64,000 bases of DNA from PALSA-270 sp963770915. Its GTDB lineage: Bacteria > Acidobacteriota > Terriglobia > Terriglobales > Acidobacteriaceae. Shown in pieces: positions 17,987-28,538 of this stretch (positions within the stretch are counted from its first letter, which is position 1; each line of letters starts with the position of its first letter). The notes under the pieces are model-generated. The model saw only the letters and a list, made by a program, of their open reading frames with translations. It searched no databases and was not told the DNA's origin. The translations under genes and the position numbers were made by a program. Where the stretch lies: assembly GCA_963770915.1 (NCBI GenBank), contig CAVYRG010000001.1, forward strand, positions 3,782,001 through 3,846,000, in the 5' to 3' direction.

Positions 17987-18359
17987 GCGAGCTATTTTAC
18001 TCCGGCCGAGATCGCGCCAAACACCATGTGGGGAGAATCGGAGCTTTGCACCATTCCCGGTGCAAACCTCCAAATCTTGTCAAGCCCCCCAGCGCCCTCA
18101 AAATCGGCTAACTCCTTCATTCCGCGCCGGAAATAAAGTTGTAAAGCATGTCTCATTTACCCCCTCCAATTTGCTAGGCTGGAAGTAGGATCAAACGAAC
18201 AGGCGCGGCCCCAAAGGCTGCGCCTTTTTTTTGGCCGCGGGCGCGGAGCCGCATCGCCGCCGCTCGCACAATCTTGGAAAAGGGGCCGGTCCGCAAGGCT
18301 GGATTCGCAGGGCTTCATACATAAAGCTCAGGCCTGCGGGCCGCATTCGATCTTCGATC
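17987..18359. other. Spacer between toxin-antitoxin pair and nuclease gene
   Basis: This 373-base gap contains the promoter side of the toxin-antitoxin operon and an intrinsic terminator at 18201-18232. It then carries a GC-rich stretch before the nuclease gene at 18360. No coding frame with recognisable similarity is seen. The terminator faces right although no plus-strand gene ends within 800 bases, so a short untranslated transcript is possible. Confidence 0.45.
18201..18232 (+). terminator. Orphan rho-independent terminator
   Basis: A ten-base-pair stem (AGGCGCGGCC pairing with GGCTGCGCCT, one G-T pair) encloses the loop CCAAA and is followed by eight T residues at 18225-18232. This is the best intrinsic terminator in the window. 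The nearest plus-strand gene upstream is the TIR-like gene, ending 840 bases away. Confidence 0.75.
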
Positions 18360-18848
18360 ATGGGATATATCTTTCGAGAAGAGGACTTAGGCACAACCGT
18401 AAAGCAGAGCAAAACCGGGCCGCGCCGCGACACCAGCCACTGGGGCGAACTGGCCGAACTGGCATTCATCATGAAGGCCACATCGCTCGGGATTACCGCC
18501 TCCAAGCCTTATGGCGATCGGCGACCTTACGATTTTCTCGCTGAGCATGGCAAGCGTTTGTCGCGCGTTCAGGTGAAATCGGTTTTCACTAACCCGGGTG
18601 GCCAATGGCGATTCGGCTATTCCATTGGGACCTCGCAGCACCGTTACCGTGGCCGCGCCATCTACACGGCGGAGGAAATTGACTTTATCGCCGCCTTCGT
18701 GGGCCCGCACGATGCCTGGTACCTGATTCCGGTGGATGCACTCGGCGGGCGGAAATTCATCCGCGTCTATCCCGGCGAGAAGAAGAATCCGCGCGCCGGC
18801 TTGTTCGAGCACTACCGCGAAGCCTGGCATTTGCTGAAGGATGGCTAG
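18360..18848 (+). CDS. Small PD-(D/E)XK-type nuclease domain protein
   Basis: 162 residues from the ATG at 18360 (MGYIFREEDLGTTVKQ); the frame is open further upstream without similarity. The core follows the PD-(D/E)XK order: SHWGELAELAFIMKATSLG (helix with conserved Glu), then KPYGDRRPYDFLAE (active-site Asp), then SRVQVKSVF, where Q-V-K replaces the usual E-x-K. The later DFIAAFVGPHDAWYLIPVDAL is typical of the group I intron endonuclease-like/PDDEXK_11 proteins. These may be nicking or restriction-type enzymes. It lies between the terminator and the REP-like palindromes, inside the accessory island. Confidence 0.65.
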   Translation: MGYIFREEDLGTTVKQSKTGPRRDTSHWGELAELAFIMKATSLGITASKPYGDRRPYDFLAEHGKRLSRVQVKSVFTNPGGQWRFGYSIGTSQHRYRGRAIYTAEEIDFIAAFVGPHDAWYLIPVDALGGRKFIRVYPGEKKNPRAGLFEHYREAWHLLKDG

Positions 18849-18856
18849 GGTTGAGT

Positions 18857-18975
18857 GTGGAGCGGACACTCCTGTCCGCTGCTGTTGAAGTTGGTTTTTC
18901 GCAGTCTCGGCCGGAAGCCTGCTAGAAAGGCAGCCCCAAAAAGCAACGGCGGCGGACAGGAGTGTCCGCCCCACA
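18857..18975. repeat. Pair of REP-like palindromes in inverted orientation
   Basis: A 24-base element at 18857-18880 and its inverted copy at about 18952-18975 differ at one base. Each contains GCGGACA-loop-TGTCCGC, so each folds alone, and the two copies can pair over the 71-base spacer. They lie directly downstream of the nuclease gene. The arrangement resembles a bacterial interspersed mosaic element. Confidence 0.7.
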
Positions 18976-19143
18976 CGCCTCAAAAAATCCATTACAGCTA
19001 TCGAAATTCTCGATTGTACTTTTGGCGGCCGCCTGATTTATCAATAATATGCAAGACTATCTCTAAGCCCCTTGGAACCGCGGTATCTGGCTTGCCACGG
19101 GATGAGCCAGTTTCCTGTCTCTCCAAGCGGCTGATTCTTTTGT

Positions 19144-22100
19144 ATGGAGACGCCCAGGACCATGTCGACGCCGACGATCTACAAGACCCCCGACGGTCTG
19201 CCCCCTGCCCAGGGGATGTACGATCCCCGCTACGAGCATGACGCTTGCGGGATTGGGTTCGTCGCCAATATTCGGGGCGAGAAGAGCCACGAGATCATCA
19301 AGCAGGGCATTCAGGTTCTGATCAATTTGACCCACCGTGGCGCCTGCGGATGCGATCCGGAGACGGGCGACGGAGCTGGGGTGCTGATTCAAATCCCGCA
19401 CAAATTTTTTGCCCGCGAGTGCGCTGCGCTCGACTTCACTTTGCCCGCTCCGGGCGAGTATGCGGTTGGGATGTGCTTTTTACCGGTGGAGAAACAGGCC
19501 CGGCTGCAGGCGGAAGGGATTCTCGAGCGCATTATCGGCGAAGAAGGGCTGACCGTGCTGGGCTGGCGCGATACGCCGGTGGAAGGCGACGCGATTGGCC
19601 GCGTGGCGCGAGCTTCGCAACCCTATATTGAGCAGATTTTCGTCGGCCGTGCGCCTGGGATGGACGAAGACACCTTCGAGCGCAAGCTGTACGTGGTGCG
19701 CAAGCTGGCCGAGCGGGAGATTGCCGCCTCCGACATCGAAGACAAGCATTTCTTTTACATCCCGTCGCTTTCGGCGCGGACCATTGTCTACAAGGGCCTG
19801 CTGCTGGCGCCGCAGATCGCGAATTTCTACGGCGAGCTTTCCGATCCCGACGTCGAAAGCGCGCTCTGCCTGGTGCACCAGCGCTTTTCGACCAACACTT
19901 TTCCGAGCTGGCAGCTAGCCCATCCTTACCGCTACGTAGCCCACAATGGCGAGATCAACACGCTAAAGGGCAACGTCGCATGGATGTGGGCGAGGCAGTC
20001 GATTTTGGAGTCTCCGCTGTTTGGCGACGATCTGAAGAAGCTGTTCCCCATCGTCGCGCCGGGGGGAAGCGACTCGGCGAATTTCGACAATGCGGTGGAG
20101 TTGCTATTCCAGGCGGGGCGGTCGCTGCCGCACGTGATGGCCATGCTGATTCCCGAGGCTTGGTCAGGGAATCCGCATATGAAGCCGGCGAAGCGGGCGT
20201 TCTATGAATATCACGCTTCGCTGATGGAGCCGTGGGATGGGCCCGCGGCGATTGCATTCACCGACGGGCGCGTGATTGGCGCAACGCTGGATCGCAACGG
20301 GCTGCGGCCGGGGCGGTATGTCGTGACCAACGACGATTTGGTCGTCATGGCGTCCGAAGCGGGCGTGCTGGAGATTGAGCCGTCGCGGGTGAAGTCGAAA
20401 GGGCGCTTGCAGCCGGGCAAGATGTTTTTGGTGGATACGGTCGAAGGGCGGATTGTCGGCGACAAGGAAATCAAGCAGAAGCTGAGTTCGCGCCAGCCTT
20501 ATGGGCAGTGGCTGAAAGAAAAACAAATCACGATGGACAAGCTGCCGGAACCATCGCGGGTGCAGAACGGCAATCGCGAGACGATTCTGGGCCGGCAGCG
20601 GGCATTTGGCTACAGCGATGAGGATTTGAAGCTGCTCATGGAGCCGATGGCGGTGAAGGGCGAGGAGCCGATCGGCTCGATGGGAACCGACACGCCGCTG
20701 GCCTGCCTTTCCGACCGGCCGCAGGCGCTGTTCAGCTATTTCAAGCAGTTGTTCGCGCAGGTAACGAATCCGCCGATCGATCCGATTCGCGAAGAGATGG
20801 TCATGTCGCTGATCAGCTACATCGGCACCGAGCGCAACATCCTGGAAGAGACGCCCGACAATTGCCACACGCTGAAGCTGCCGCATCCGATTCTGACCAA
20901 CCGCGTGCTGGAGAAATTGCGCCGGGTTTCGACGGGCGATCTGCTGGCGACGACTTTGTCGACGCTGTTCTATGCCGCGGATGGAGAAGCCGGGCTGAAG
21001 ACGGCGCTGGATGAGTTGGGGCGGCGGGCATCGCTGGCGGTGAAAAACGGTTACACCCTGCTGATTCTTTCCGACCGCGGCGTGGATAAAGATTATGCGC
21101 CGGTGCCCAGCCTGCTGGCGCTGGCGGCGGTGCACAACAAGCTGGTGCGGGAAGAGACGCGCACGCAGGTGGCGCTGATTATCGAGTCGGGCGAGCCGCG
21201 CGAAGTGATGCACTTCGCGTTGCTGATCGGCTACGGGGCGAGCGCGGTGAATCCTTACCTGGCGCTGGAAACGCTGGAAGACCTGGCCTGGCGCGGATAT
21301 CTGCCGGAGGGAATCAACGGCGAAGTTGCGATCAAGAACTTCATCAAGGCGGTCAACAAAGGTTTGCTGAAGACGTTTTCGAAGATGGGCATCTCGACTT
21401 TGCAGAGCTATCGCGGCGCGCAGGTGTTTGAGGCGATCGGGCTCAACCATGAACTGATCGACGCCTATTTCGCGGGCACGACTTCACGGCTTGGCGGCGT
21501 GGGACTGGACGTGCTGGCGCGGGAAGCGCAGATGAAGCATGAGTTCGCGTTCCGTCCGCTGACGGAATCGGATACGGAACTTGCGGTGGGCGGAAGCTAT
21601 CACTATCGCGTGAACGGCGAATACCACCTGCTGAATCCGCAAACTATCAGCAAGCTGCAGCATGCGGTGCGGCAGTCGAGCTTCGCGACCTTCCAGGAAT
21701 ATACCGAGCTGATCGATAAGCAGAGCGCGAACATGGCGACGCTGCGCAGCCTGATGAAGATCAAGAAGGGGAAGAAACCGATTCCGATTGAAGAAGTGGA
21801 GCCGGCGAAAGAGATTGTGAAGCGGTTCACCACCGGCGCCATGTCGTTTGGGTCGATCAGCAAGGAAGCGCACGAAACGCTGGCCATTGCCATGAACCGG
21901 ATCGGAGGGATGTCGAATACCGGCGAAGGCGGCGAGGATGAAGCGCGCTACAAACCCGACGCGAACGGCGATTCGCGGCGCAGCGCGGTGAAGCAGGTGG
22001 CCTCAGCGCGGTTTGGCGTCACCACGAATTATCTGGTGAACGCGACCGAGTTGCAGATCAAGATGGCGCAGGGCGCGAAGCCGGGCGAGGGCGGACAATT

Positions 22101-23758
22101 GCCCGGCCACAAAGTGGACGAAGTCATTGCGCGGCTGCGGCACTCGATTCCGGGCGTGGGGCTGATTTCGCCGCCGCCGCATCACGATATCTATTCGATT
22201 GAAGACCTGGCGCAGCTGATTTACGACTTGAAGAATGTGAATCCGCAGGCGCGGATCGCGGTGAAACTGGTCTCGGAGATCGGGGTGGGCACGGTGGCGG
22301 CGGGCGTTTCGAAAGCGCATGCCGATGTGGTGCTGATCAGCGGCGACAGCGGCGGCACCGGCGCTTCGCCGTGGAGTTCGATTAAGCATGCGGGCATTCC
22401 CTGGGAACTCGGCCTGGCGGAGACGCAGCAGGTTTTGCTGATGAATGACCTGCGTTCAGCGCATTCGGGTGCAGACCGATGGCAAGCTGCAGACCGGACG
22501 CGATGTGGTGATCGCGGCTTTGCTGGGCGCGGAAGAATTCGGCTTCGCTACGACGCCGCTCGTGACCATGGGCTGCATCATGCTGCGCAAGTGCCATTTG
22601 AATACTTGCTCAGTGGGCATTGCGACGCAGGATCCGGAACTGCGCAAGAAATTCACCGGGCAGCCGGAGCACGTGATCAATTTCTTCTTTTTCATTGCCG
22701 AGCAGATGCGGCAGTACATGGCGGAGATGGGCTTCAAGACCGTGGACAAGATGGTCGGCCGGGTAGACATGCTGGACGTGCAGCCGGCGGTGGATCATTG
22801 GAAGGCAAAGGGCATTGATCTTTCGGCGATTCTGCACAATCCGGAATTGCCCAGCCGAGTGGCGCGGCGCTGCGTGCAGGCGCAGGATCATGGGCTGCAG
22901 GCGGCGCTGGATCATGAGCTGATCAAGCAGTCGCGCGCGGCGCTGGAAACTCGCACCCCGGTCGAAATTGAGGTTCCGATCCGCAATGTACACCGGACGG
23001 TAGGCGCGATGCTGAGCGGCGAGATTGCGCGGCGCTACGGCTCAGCAGGATTGCCCGATGACACGATTCGGGTGAAGCTGACGGGATCGGCGGGGCAAAG
23101 CTTTGGAGCGTTTCTGGCGAAGGGCGTAACCTTGACGCTCTCCGGCGAGGCGAACGACTATGTGGGCAAGGGGCTTTCCGGCGGGCGGGTGATTGTTTCG
23201 CCGCCGCCGAGTTCGCGCTTTGCGGCCGAGGAAAATATTCTGATTGGCAACGTCGCACTCTATGGCGCGACCAGCGGAGAGGCGTTCTTCAACGGCGTGG
23301 CCGGGGAGCGCTTTGCGGTGCGCAATTCCGGCGCGACCGCGGTGGTTGAGGGCGTGGGCGACCATGGCTGCGAATATATGACGAACGGGCTGGTGGTCGT
23401 GCTGGGAAGCTGCGGCCGGAATTTTGCCGCGGGCATGAGCGGCGGAATCGCGTATGTGTTCGACGACAAGGCGGAGTTCACGGAAGAGCGCTGCAATTTG
23501 GCGGCGGTCGATCTGGAGCCGGTGATCGAACCGGCGGATGTGAAGGTCGTCCGCGATCTGGTCGAGCGGCACATCGATCTGACCGGCAGCCGGCGGGCGC
23601 GCAGGATTCTCGACAACTGGAACGAGATGCTGCCGCGCTTCATCAAGGTTTATCCGCATGAGTTCAAGCGGGTGCTGGGCGTGGCGCGGGTGCAGCAGCC
23701 TTATATTCCGGGCCAGATCACCGTGCCGGTTCCGGCTGAGGCGGTGTCGCTTGGGTAA
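19144..23758 (+). pseudogene. gltB: Glutamate synthase large subunit, one frameshift
   Basis: Together the two frames give about 1,537 residues, the normal GltB size. The ATG at 19144 or at 19162 (MSTPTIYKTPDGLPP) may start it. The class II amidotransferase cysteine lies in YEHDACGIGFVANIRG, and the FMN-binding synthase domain includes ETLAIAMNRIGGMSNTGEGG. The 3Fe-4S cysteines are in MGCIMLRKCHLNTCSVGIATQ, and the C-terminal beta-helix is present. Near 22456-22459 one extra base (in cgttcagcgc) shifts the frame between MNDLRS and RIRVQTDGKLQTGRD; removing it restores the protein. GltB/GltD make two glutamates from glutamine and 2-oxoglutarate. gltD overlaps its stop. I read the indel as a probable sequence error. 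Confidence 0.88.
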
Positions 23759-25211
23759 GCCCACTGGATTCATGGAGTTCTCGCGGGAACACGCGCCGCG
23801 CCGCCCGGTGACGGAGCGGGTAAACGACTGGTTCGAGATCTATCAGGATTTCCCCGAGGAAAAGCTGCGCCATCAGGGCGCGCGCTGCATGGATTGCGGC
23901 GTGCCGTTCTGCCATACCGGCTGCCCTGTGAACAATCTCATTCCCGATTGGAATGACTTGGTGTTTCACGGGCGCTGGAAAGAGGCGGTCAGCCAACTGC
24001 ACTCGACCAACAACTTCCCCGAGTTTACTGGGCGCATTTGCCCGGCGCCTTGCGAGGCGGCGTGCGTGCTGGGGATCAACGAGCCCGCGGTTACGATTAA
24101 GCAGATCGAGAAGAATATTGTCGAGCGCGGATTCAAAGAGGGGTGGATTCATCCTGAGCCGCCGAAGTTCCGCAGCGGAAAAAAAGTTGCGGTGGTGGGC
24201 TCCGGACCCGCGGGCCTGGCGGCGGCGCAGCAACTGAATCGCGCGGGACACTGGGTTACGGTTTATGAGAAAGCCGATCGCATTGGCGGGCTGCTGCGCT
24301 ACGGCATTCCGGAATTCAAGATGGAGAAAAAGGTTCTCGACCGGCGGCTCAAGCAGATGACGGCCGAGGGCGTGAAGTTTGTGACCAACGCACACGTTGG
24401 GCACAGCGTTCCGGTGGAAGATTTGCAGCGCGAGTTTGATGTGATTCTTTTGGCGGGTGGATCGGAGCAGCCGCGCGACCTGAAGATTCCGGGGCGGGAG
24501 TTGAAAGGCGTTCACTTTGCGATGGAATTTTTGCCGCAGCAGAACAAGCGCAACGAAGGCGACACGCTCGATGCGGCGCTCGACATTCTGGCCGGCGGGA
24601 AGCACGTAGTGATCATCGGCGGCGGCGACACCGGAGCGGACTGTCTGGGAACGACGCATCGGCAAAAACCGGCTTCGGTGCATCAGTTTGAGATCATGCC
24701 CATGCCTCCCAATGAGCGTTCGCCGCTGACGCCGTGGCCGCTTTGGCCGATGCAGATGCGGGTGGAAGGCGCGCACGAAGAAGGCGGCATTCGCGATTGG
24801 AGCATCGCCACCAGCAAGTTTACCGGTGACGAGCACGGCAACGTGAAGCAACTGCACGCGGTGCGGGTTGGGCCTCCGCCGAAATTTGAGCCGATTGCGG
24901 GCACCGAATTCACGATGGATGCCGACCTGGTGCTGATTGCGATGGGATTCCTGGGCCCGGTGCGCAATGGAATGATCGAGCAACTGGGTGTGGCGCTCGA
25001 TGCGCGGGGCAATGTGGCAGCGGGCGCGGATTATATGACGTCGGTGCCGGGAATTTTCGCGGCGGGCGACATGCGGCGCGGGCAATCGCTGGTGGTGTGG
25101 GCGATCTCGGAAGGGCGCAAGGCGGCGGAGTCAATTGACCAGTATTTGAAGCAGCCAAGCGCTGGGATTGTCGCGGCCGAAGCGACTTCGGGGCACATTG
25201 CGCGCGTATAG
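23751..25211 (+). CDS. gltD: Glutamate synthase small subunit
   Basis: 486 residues from the TTG at 23751 (MGKPTGFMEFSREHAP), which overlaps the gltB stop by eight bases and gives the conserved family N-terminus; an ATG at 23772 is the alternative. Iron-sulfur cysteines occur in GARCMDCGVPFCHTGCPVNN and ICPAPCEAACVLG. FAD and NADPH binding motifs are VVGSGPAGLAAAQQL and IIGGGDTGADCLG, and the C-terminal ATG-type motif is GIFAAGDMRRGQSLVVWAI. GltD passes electrons from NADPH to GltB. The gene is intact although gltB upstream and pntAA downstream carry indels. Confidence 0.94.
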   Translation: MGKPTGFMEFSREHAPRRPVTERVNDWFEIYQDFPEEKLRHQGARCMDCGVPFCHTGCPVNNLIPDWNDLVFHGRWKEAVSQLHSTNNFPEFTGRICPAPCEAACVLGINEPAVTIKQIEKNIVERGFKEGWIHPEPPKFRSGKKVAVVGSGPAGLAAAQQLNRAGHWVTVYEKADRIGGLLRYGIPEFKMEKKVLDRRLKQMTAEGVKFVTNAHVGHSVPVEDLQREFDVILLAGGSEQPRDLKIPGRELKGVHFAMEFLPQQNKRNEGDTLDAALDILAGGKHVVIIGGGDTGADCLGTTHRQKPASVHQFEIMPMPPNERSPLTPWPLWPMQMRVEGAHEEGGIRDWSIATSKFTGDEHGNVKQLHAVRVGPPPKFEPIAGTEFTMDADLVLIAMGFLGPVRNGMIEQLGVALDARGNVAAGADYMTSVPGIFAAGDMRRGQSLVVWAISEGRKAAESIDQYLKQPSAGIVAAEATSGHIARV

Positions 25212-25347
25212 TTTCTTCTCTTCTCAGCAAAAGGCTTCAACCCCAGAGGAACACAGGGAAGCACGGGGAAATCTACGTCCTTCCTGGCTTTGCCTGCCGC
25301 TGATTCCTCTCGTAGACTAGAGGGTCCCTCATGCGAAAGGTAACGGC

Positions 25348-26526
25348 GTGATCATTGGCGTTCCCAAAGAAAGCTATCCCGGCGAGCGGCGCGTGGCGCT
25401 GGTGCCGGCGGTTGTTCCCAATCTGATGAAGGCTGGTTTTGAAGTCGTGGTGGAAGCGGGCTGCGGGGTCGAGGCCGGCTATCCGGACGCGGCCTACACC
25501 GAGAAAGGCGCGAAGATTCTGCCGGACCGCGCGGCGGTGTTTGGCGCGGCGGATATTGTGGTGCAGGTGCTGTGCTACGGATCGAACGATGTGACTGGCG
25601 CGGCTGACGTTCCGCTGATGCGGCGCGATCAGGTTCTGATTGGGTTCCTGCGGCCGCTCGGGTCGAAGGAAATTGTCGAGCAAATTGCGCGAGACTGGCG
25701 TGACGTCTTTTTCCGTCGAACTGATGCCGCGCACCACGCGGGCGCAGAGCATGGATGCGCTGTCTTCGATGGGCACGATTTGCGGATACAAGGCGGTGCT
25801 GATTGCGGCCGATACGCTGCCCAAGATTTTTCCCATGCTGACCACGGCCGCGGGAACGATTACGCCGGCGCGGGTGTTTGTGATCGGCGCTGGGGTGGCG
25901 GGGCTGCAGGCGATTGCAACGGCGCGGCGACTGGGGGCGGTGGCCTCGGCTTACGACTTGCGTCCTGCCGCGAAAGAGCAGGTGCAGAGCCTGGGCGGGC
26001 GGTTTGTGGAGCTGCCGATCGAAGCCAAAGACGCGCAGGACGCGCGCGGCTACGGCAAGGCGCAGGACGAGACGTTCTATGCGCGGCAACGGGAACTGCT
26101 GGGCAAGCGTGATTGCGGAAAGCGACGTGGTCATTACGGCTGCGGTGATTCCGGGAAAGAAATCTCCGGTGCTGGTGACCAAGGAGATGGTGCAGCGGAT
26201 GGCGCCGGGATCGGTGATTTTCGATCTGGCGGCGGAGCGCGGCGGGAATTGCGAACTGACGCGTATCGGGCGAGATCGTGGTGGAGCACGGCGTGACCAT
26301 CATTGGCCGCATCAACCTCGCAACCGAAGTGCCCTACCATGCCAGCCAGATGTACGCGCGCAACGTGACGGCGTTTCTGCTGCATTTGGTGAAAGACGGA
26401 AAGCTGCAACTCAATCTGGAAGACGAAATCATGCGCGAAACTCTGGTCACGCGAGGTGGGGAAATTGTGAACGCGCGGGTTCGCGAATTCTTTCAAGCTG
26501 CCGGCGTTAGCGGCAAGTGCCAGTGA
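25348..26526 (+). pseudogene. pntAA: NAD(P) transhydrogenase alpha subunit, part 1, three frameshifts
   Basis: The GTG at 25348 begins MIIGVPKESYPGERRVALVP, the invariant PntA/alanine dehydrogenase start. The reading passes through four frames: to about 25690, then (ETGVTSFSVELMPRTTRAQS, VFVIGAGVAGLQAIATARRLG) to about 26108, then (VIAESDVVITAAVIPGKKSP) to about 26265, then VVEHGVTIIGRINLATEVPY to the stop at 26526. Each break is cured by removing one base; the first also fits loss of CG from a GCGCGC run. The soluble NAD(H)-binding domain I is complete apart from the shifts. Transhydrogenase couples proton flow to hydride transfer from NADH to NADP. Confidence 0.85.
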
Positions 26527-26550
26527 CCAGAAGGAACGAAAGGAACCATC

Positions 26551-26846
26551 ATGCCAGCGGATTTTATTTCAAATCTCTACGTTTTCATCCTCGCCGGGTT
26601 TGTGGGGTTTGAGGTGATCAAACGGGTTTCTCCCCTGCTGCACACGCCCCTGATGTCGTTGACCAACGCGCTGGACGCGATCGTGGTGGTGGCGGCCATC
26701 ATCATCGCGGGACGGCATGAGACGCGGCTCACCACGGTGCTGGGCGCGATTGCGGTGGCGGCGTCGTTCAGCAACATGGTGGGCGGATTCCTGATTACCG
26801 ACCGCATGCTGCGCATGTTCAAATCCGGCAAGGCAAAAAATCATGA
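26551..26846 (+). pseudogene. pntAB: NAD(P) transhydrogenase alpha subunit, part 2 (membrane), one missing base
   Basis: The protein starts MPADFISNLYVFILAGFVGF and contains three hydrophobic segments, including LTNALDAIVVVAAIIIAG and TVLGAIAVAASFSNMVGGFL, as expected for the membrane part of the split alpha subunit (about 97 residues). As written the frame runs on into unrelated sequence. Adding one A to the six-A run at 26835-26840 makes it end with a TGA overlapping the pntB ATG (ATGA at 26843-26846), the arrangement expected for this operon. A missed base in a homopolymer is the simplest explanation. Confidence 0.8.
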
Positions 26847-28233
26847 CCGGGCTGGCGCTGCAGCAGTATCTCGACTTCGCCTACATTGTCGCGGTGGTTC
26901 TGTTCATTCTTTCTCTCAGGATGCTGAGTTCGCCGGCGAGCGCGCGCTTGGGCGTTCTGTTGGGAGAAATCGGCGCTGCGCTGGCGGTCGGCGCGCACGC
27001 TTTTCAATCCCGAAGTCACGCGATACAAGTGGGTTCTCATCCCTCTGATGATTGGCGCCGGAGTCGGCGTTCCGCTGGGCCTGGTGCATATGACGGCGGT
27101 GCCGCAGCGGACAGCGTTGAGCCACGCTTTCGGCGCGCTTTCGGCGGCCCTGATCGGCATCGCCGAGTTTTACGTGGGCACCGCGCCGGTCACGCGCTTT
27201 CAAATGGGCGAGATCGCGCTGGAAGTGATTATCGGGTCGCTGACGTTTACCGGCAGCGTGATTGCGGCGGGAAAGCTGCAGGAAATTTTGCCGCAACGGC
27301 CCATCGTCTATCGCGGGCAGAATATCGTCAGCCTTTCGGTGCTGGGCGGGGCCTTGGGCCTGGCGGTGGCGCTGGTGGTGAATCCGGCGCACGCCGTGCT
27401 GTTTCCGATCATGGTGGTCGTGGCGCTGATTTTTGGCGTGCTGCTGGTGACTCCCATCGGCGGCGCGGATATGCCGACGGTGATCTCGCTGCTGAATTCC
27501 TACGCCGGCTTTTCGGCGGCGCTGCTTGGGATTTGTTCTGAACAGCAAAGTGCTGGTGGTGGCGGGCGCGCTCGACGGATCGTCGGGCTTCATTCTTTCG
27601 GTGATCATGTGCAAGGCGATGAACCGCTCGTTCACCAACGTGATGTTCGGAGCGTTCGGCCAGGTGCAGGTGGCGGCCGCCGGAGCGAAAGAAGAACGCG
27701 TGGTGCGCAGCGCCACGCCGGAAGAAGCGGCGGGGATTCTGGCTGCGGCTAACAAGGTCGTCATCGTTCCCGGCTATGGCATGGCGGTGGCGCAGGCGCA
27801 GCACAAAGTGCGCGAGCTCTACGATTCGCTGACCAAGAAAGGCATTGACGTGCGATTCGCCATTCATCCTGTGGCCGGACGCATGCCGGGGCACATGAAC
27901 GTGCTGCTCGCCGAAGCCGACGTGCCTTACGACCGGCTGATCGAGATGGATGAGATCAACGGCGACTTCCCGCAGACGGATGTGGCGCTGGTGATCGGCG
28001 CGAATGACGTGACTAATCCCGCGGCGCGCACGGATGCTTCCAGCCCGATCTACGGCATGCCGATTCTTGATGTCGACAAGGCGCACACGGTGATGGTGAT
28101 CAAGCGCAGCATGAACCCCGGATTCGCCGGGATTGATAATCCTCTTTATTATCTCGATAAGACGCTGATGCTGTTCGGGGATGCGAAGTCATTTGTGAGC
28201 GGCATTGTGCATGAGTTGGGCGGAGGGCACTAG
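26843..28233 (+). pseudogene. pntB: NAD(P) transhydrogenase beta subunit, two frameshifts
   Basis: Starts MTGLALQQYLDFAYIVAVVL and ends with the NADP-binding domain III (MAVAQAQHKVRELYDSL, IHPVAGRMPGHMNVLLAEAD, VALVIGANDVTNPAARTD, VMVIKRSMNPGFAGIDNPLY). Breaks occur near 26996 (an extra C before the codons for TLFNPEVTRYKWVLIPLM) and near 27526 (an extra T before GFVLNSKVLVVAGALDGSSG). With these corrected the length is about 463 residues, normal for PntB. The several membrane segments are present between the breaks. It is cotranscribed with pntAA and pntAB. Confidence 0.87.
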
Positions 28234-28306
28234 TGTCTGAGCGCAGTTGGGGGGCGCACAGTGAGATTATGCAGGATCCACCCTAGCCGCTAAGGATGCG
28301 GGGTGG

Positions 28307-28492
28307 ATGGAGCACCCGTTGTTGGCGACGGGAAAGCGCAAGCTCTCTTCACTGCGCTCGATCGGAGGGGCAACCATTCTCTTGAACCACTGGCACCGCC
28401 ATCGCGGGCAATTGGCCGTCTATCTGCGAATACTGGATGTGCCGGTTCCGGTGATCGATGGGCGGAGTGCGGATGAAAATCCGTTTGGGTGA
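28307..28492 (+). pseudogene. DinB-family C-terminal remnant
   Basis: The frame encodes 61 residues. Its second half, LLNHWHRHRGQLAVYLRILD followed by VPVPVIDGRSADE, is the typical C-terminal helix and tail of DinB/YfiT-type four-helix metal proteins, with the metal-binding histidine in H-R-G-Q. The first three helices are missing; pntB ends only 73 bases upstream, so there is no room for them. It is therefore a 5'-truncated remnant rather than a working gene. An exported DinB protein occurs separately at 35 kb. Confidence 0.65.
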
Positions 28493-28538
28493 GTGGCGTT
28501 TCAGGCGCGCCTGTGCGACTTAGCGGAAGGGCTCAAAC

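Noticed and set aside
26551..27048. A 165-residue version of pntAB
   Set aside because: The extra residues are pntB sequence in the wrong frame; one missing A in a run explains it and gives the expected ATGA overlap.
25690..27526. Programmed frameshifting in the transhydrogenase genes
   Set aside because: The breaks lack a common slippery sequence or stimulatory hairpin, occur several times per gene and restore to normal family length by single-base removal.
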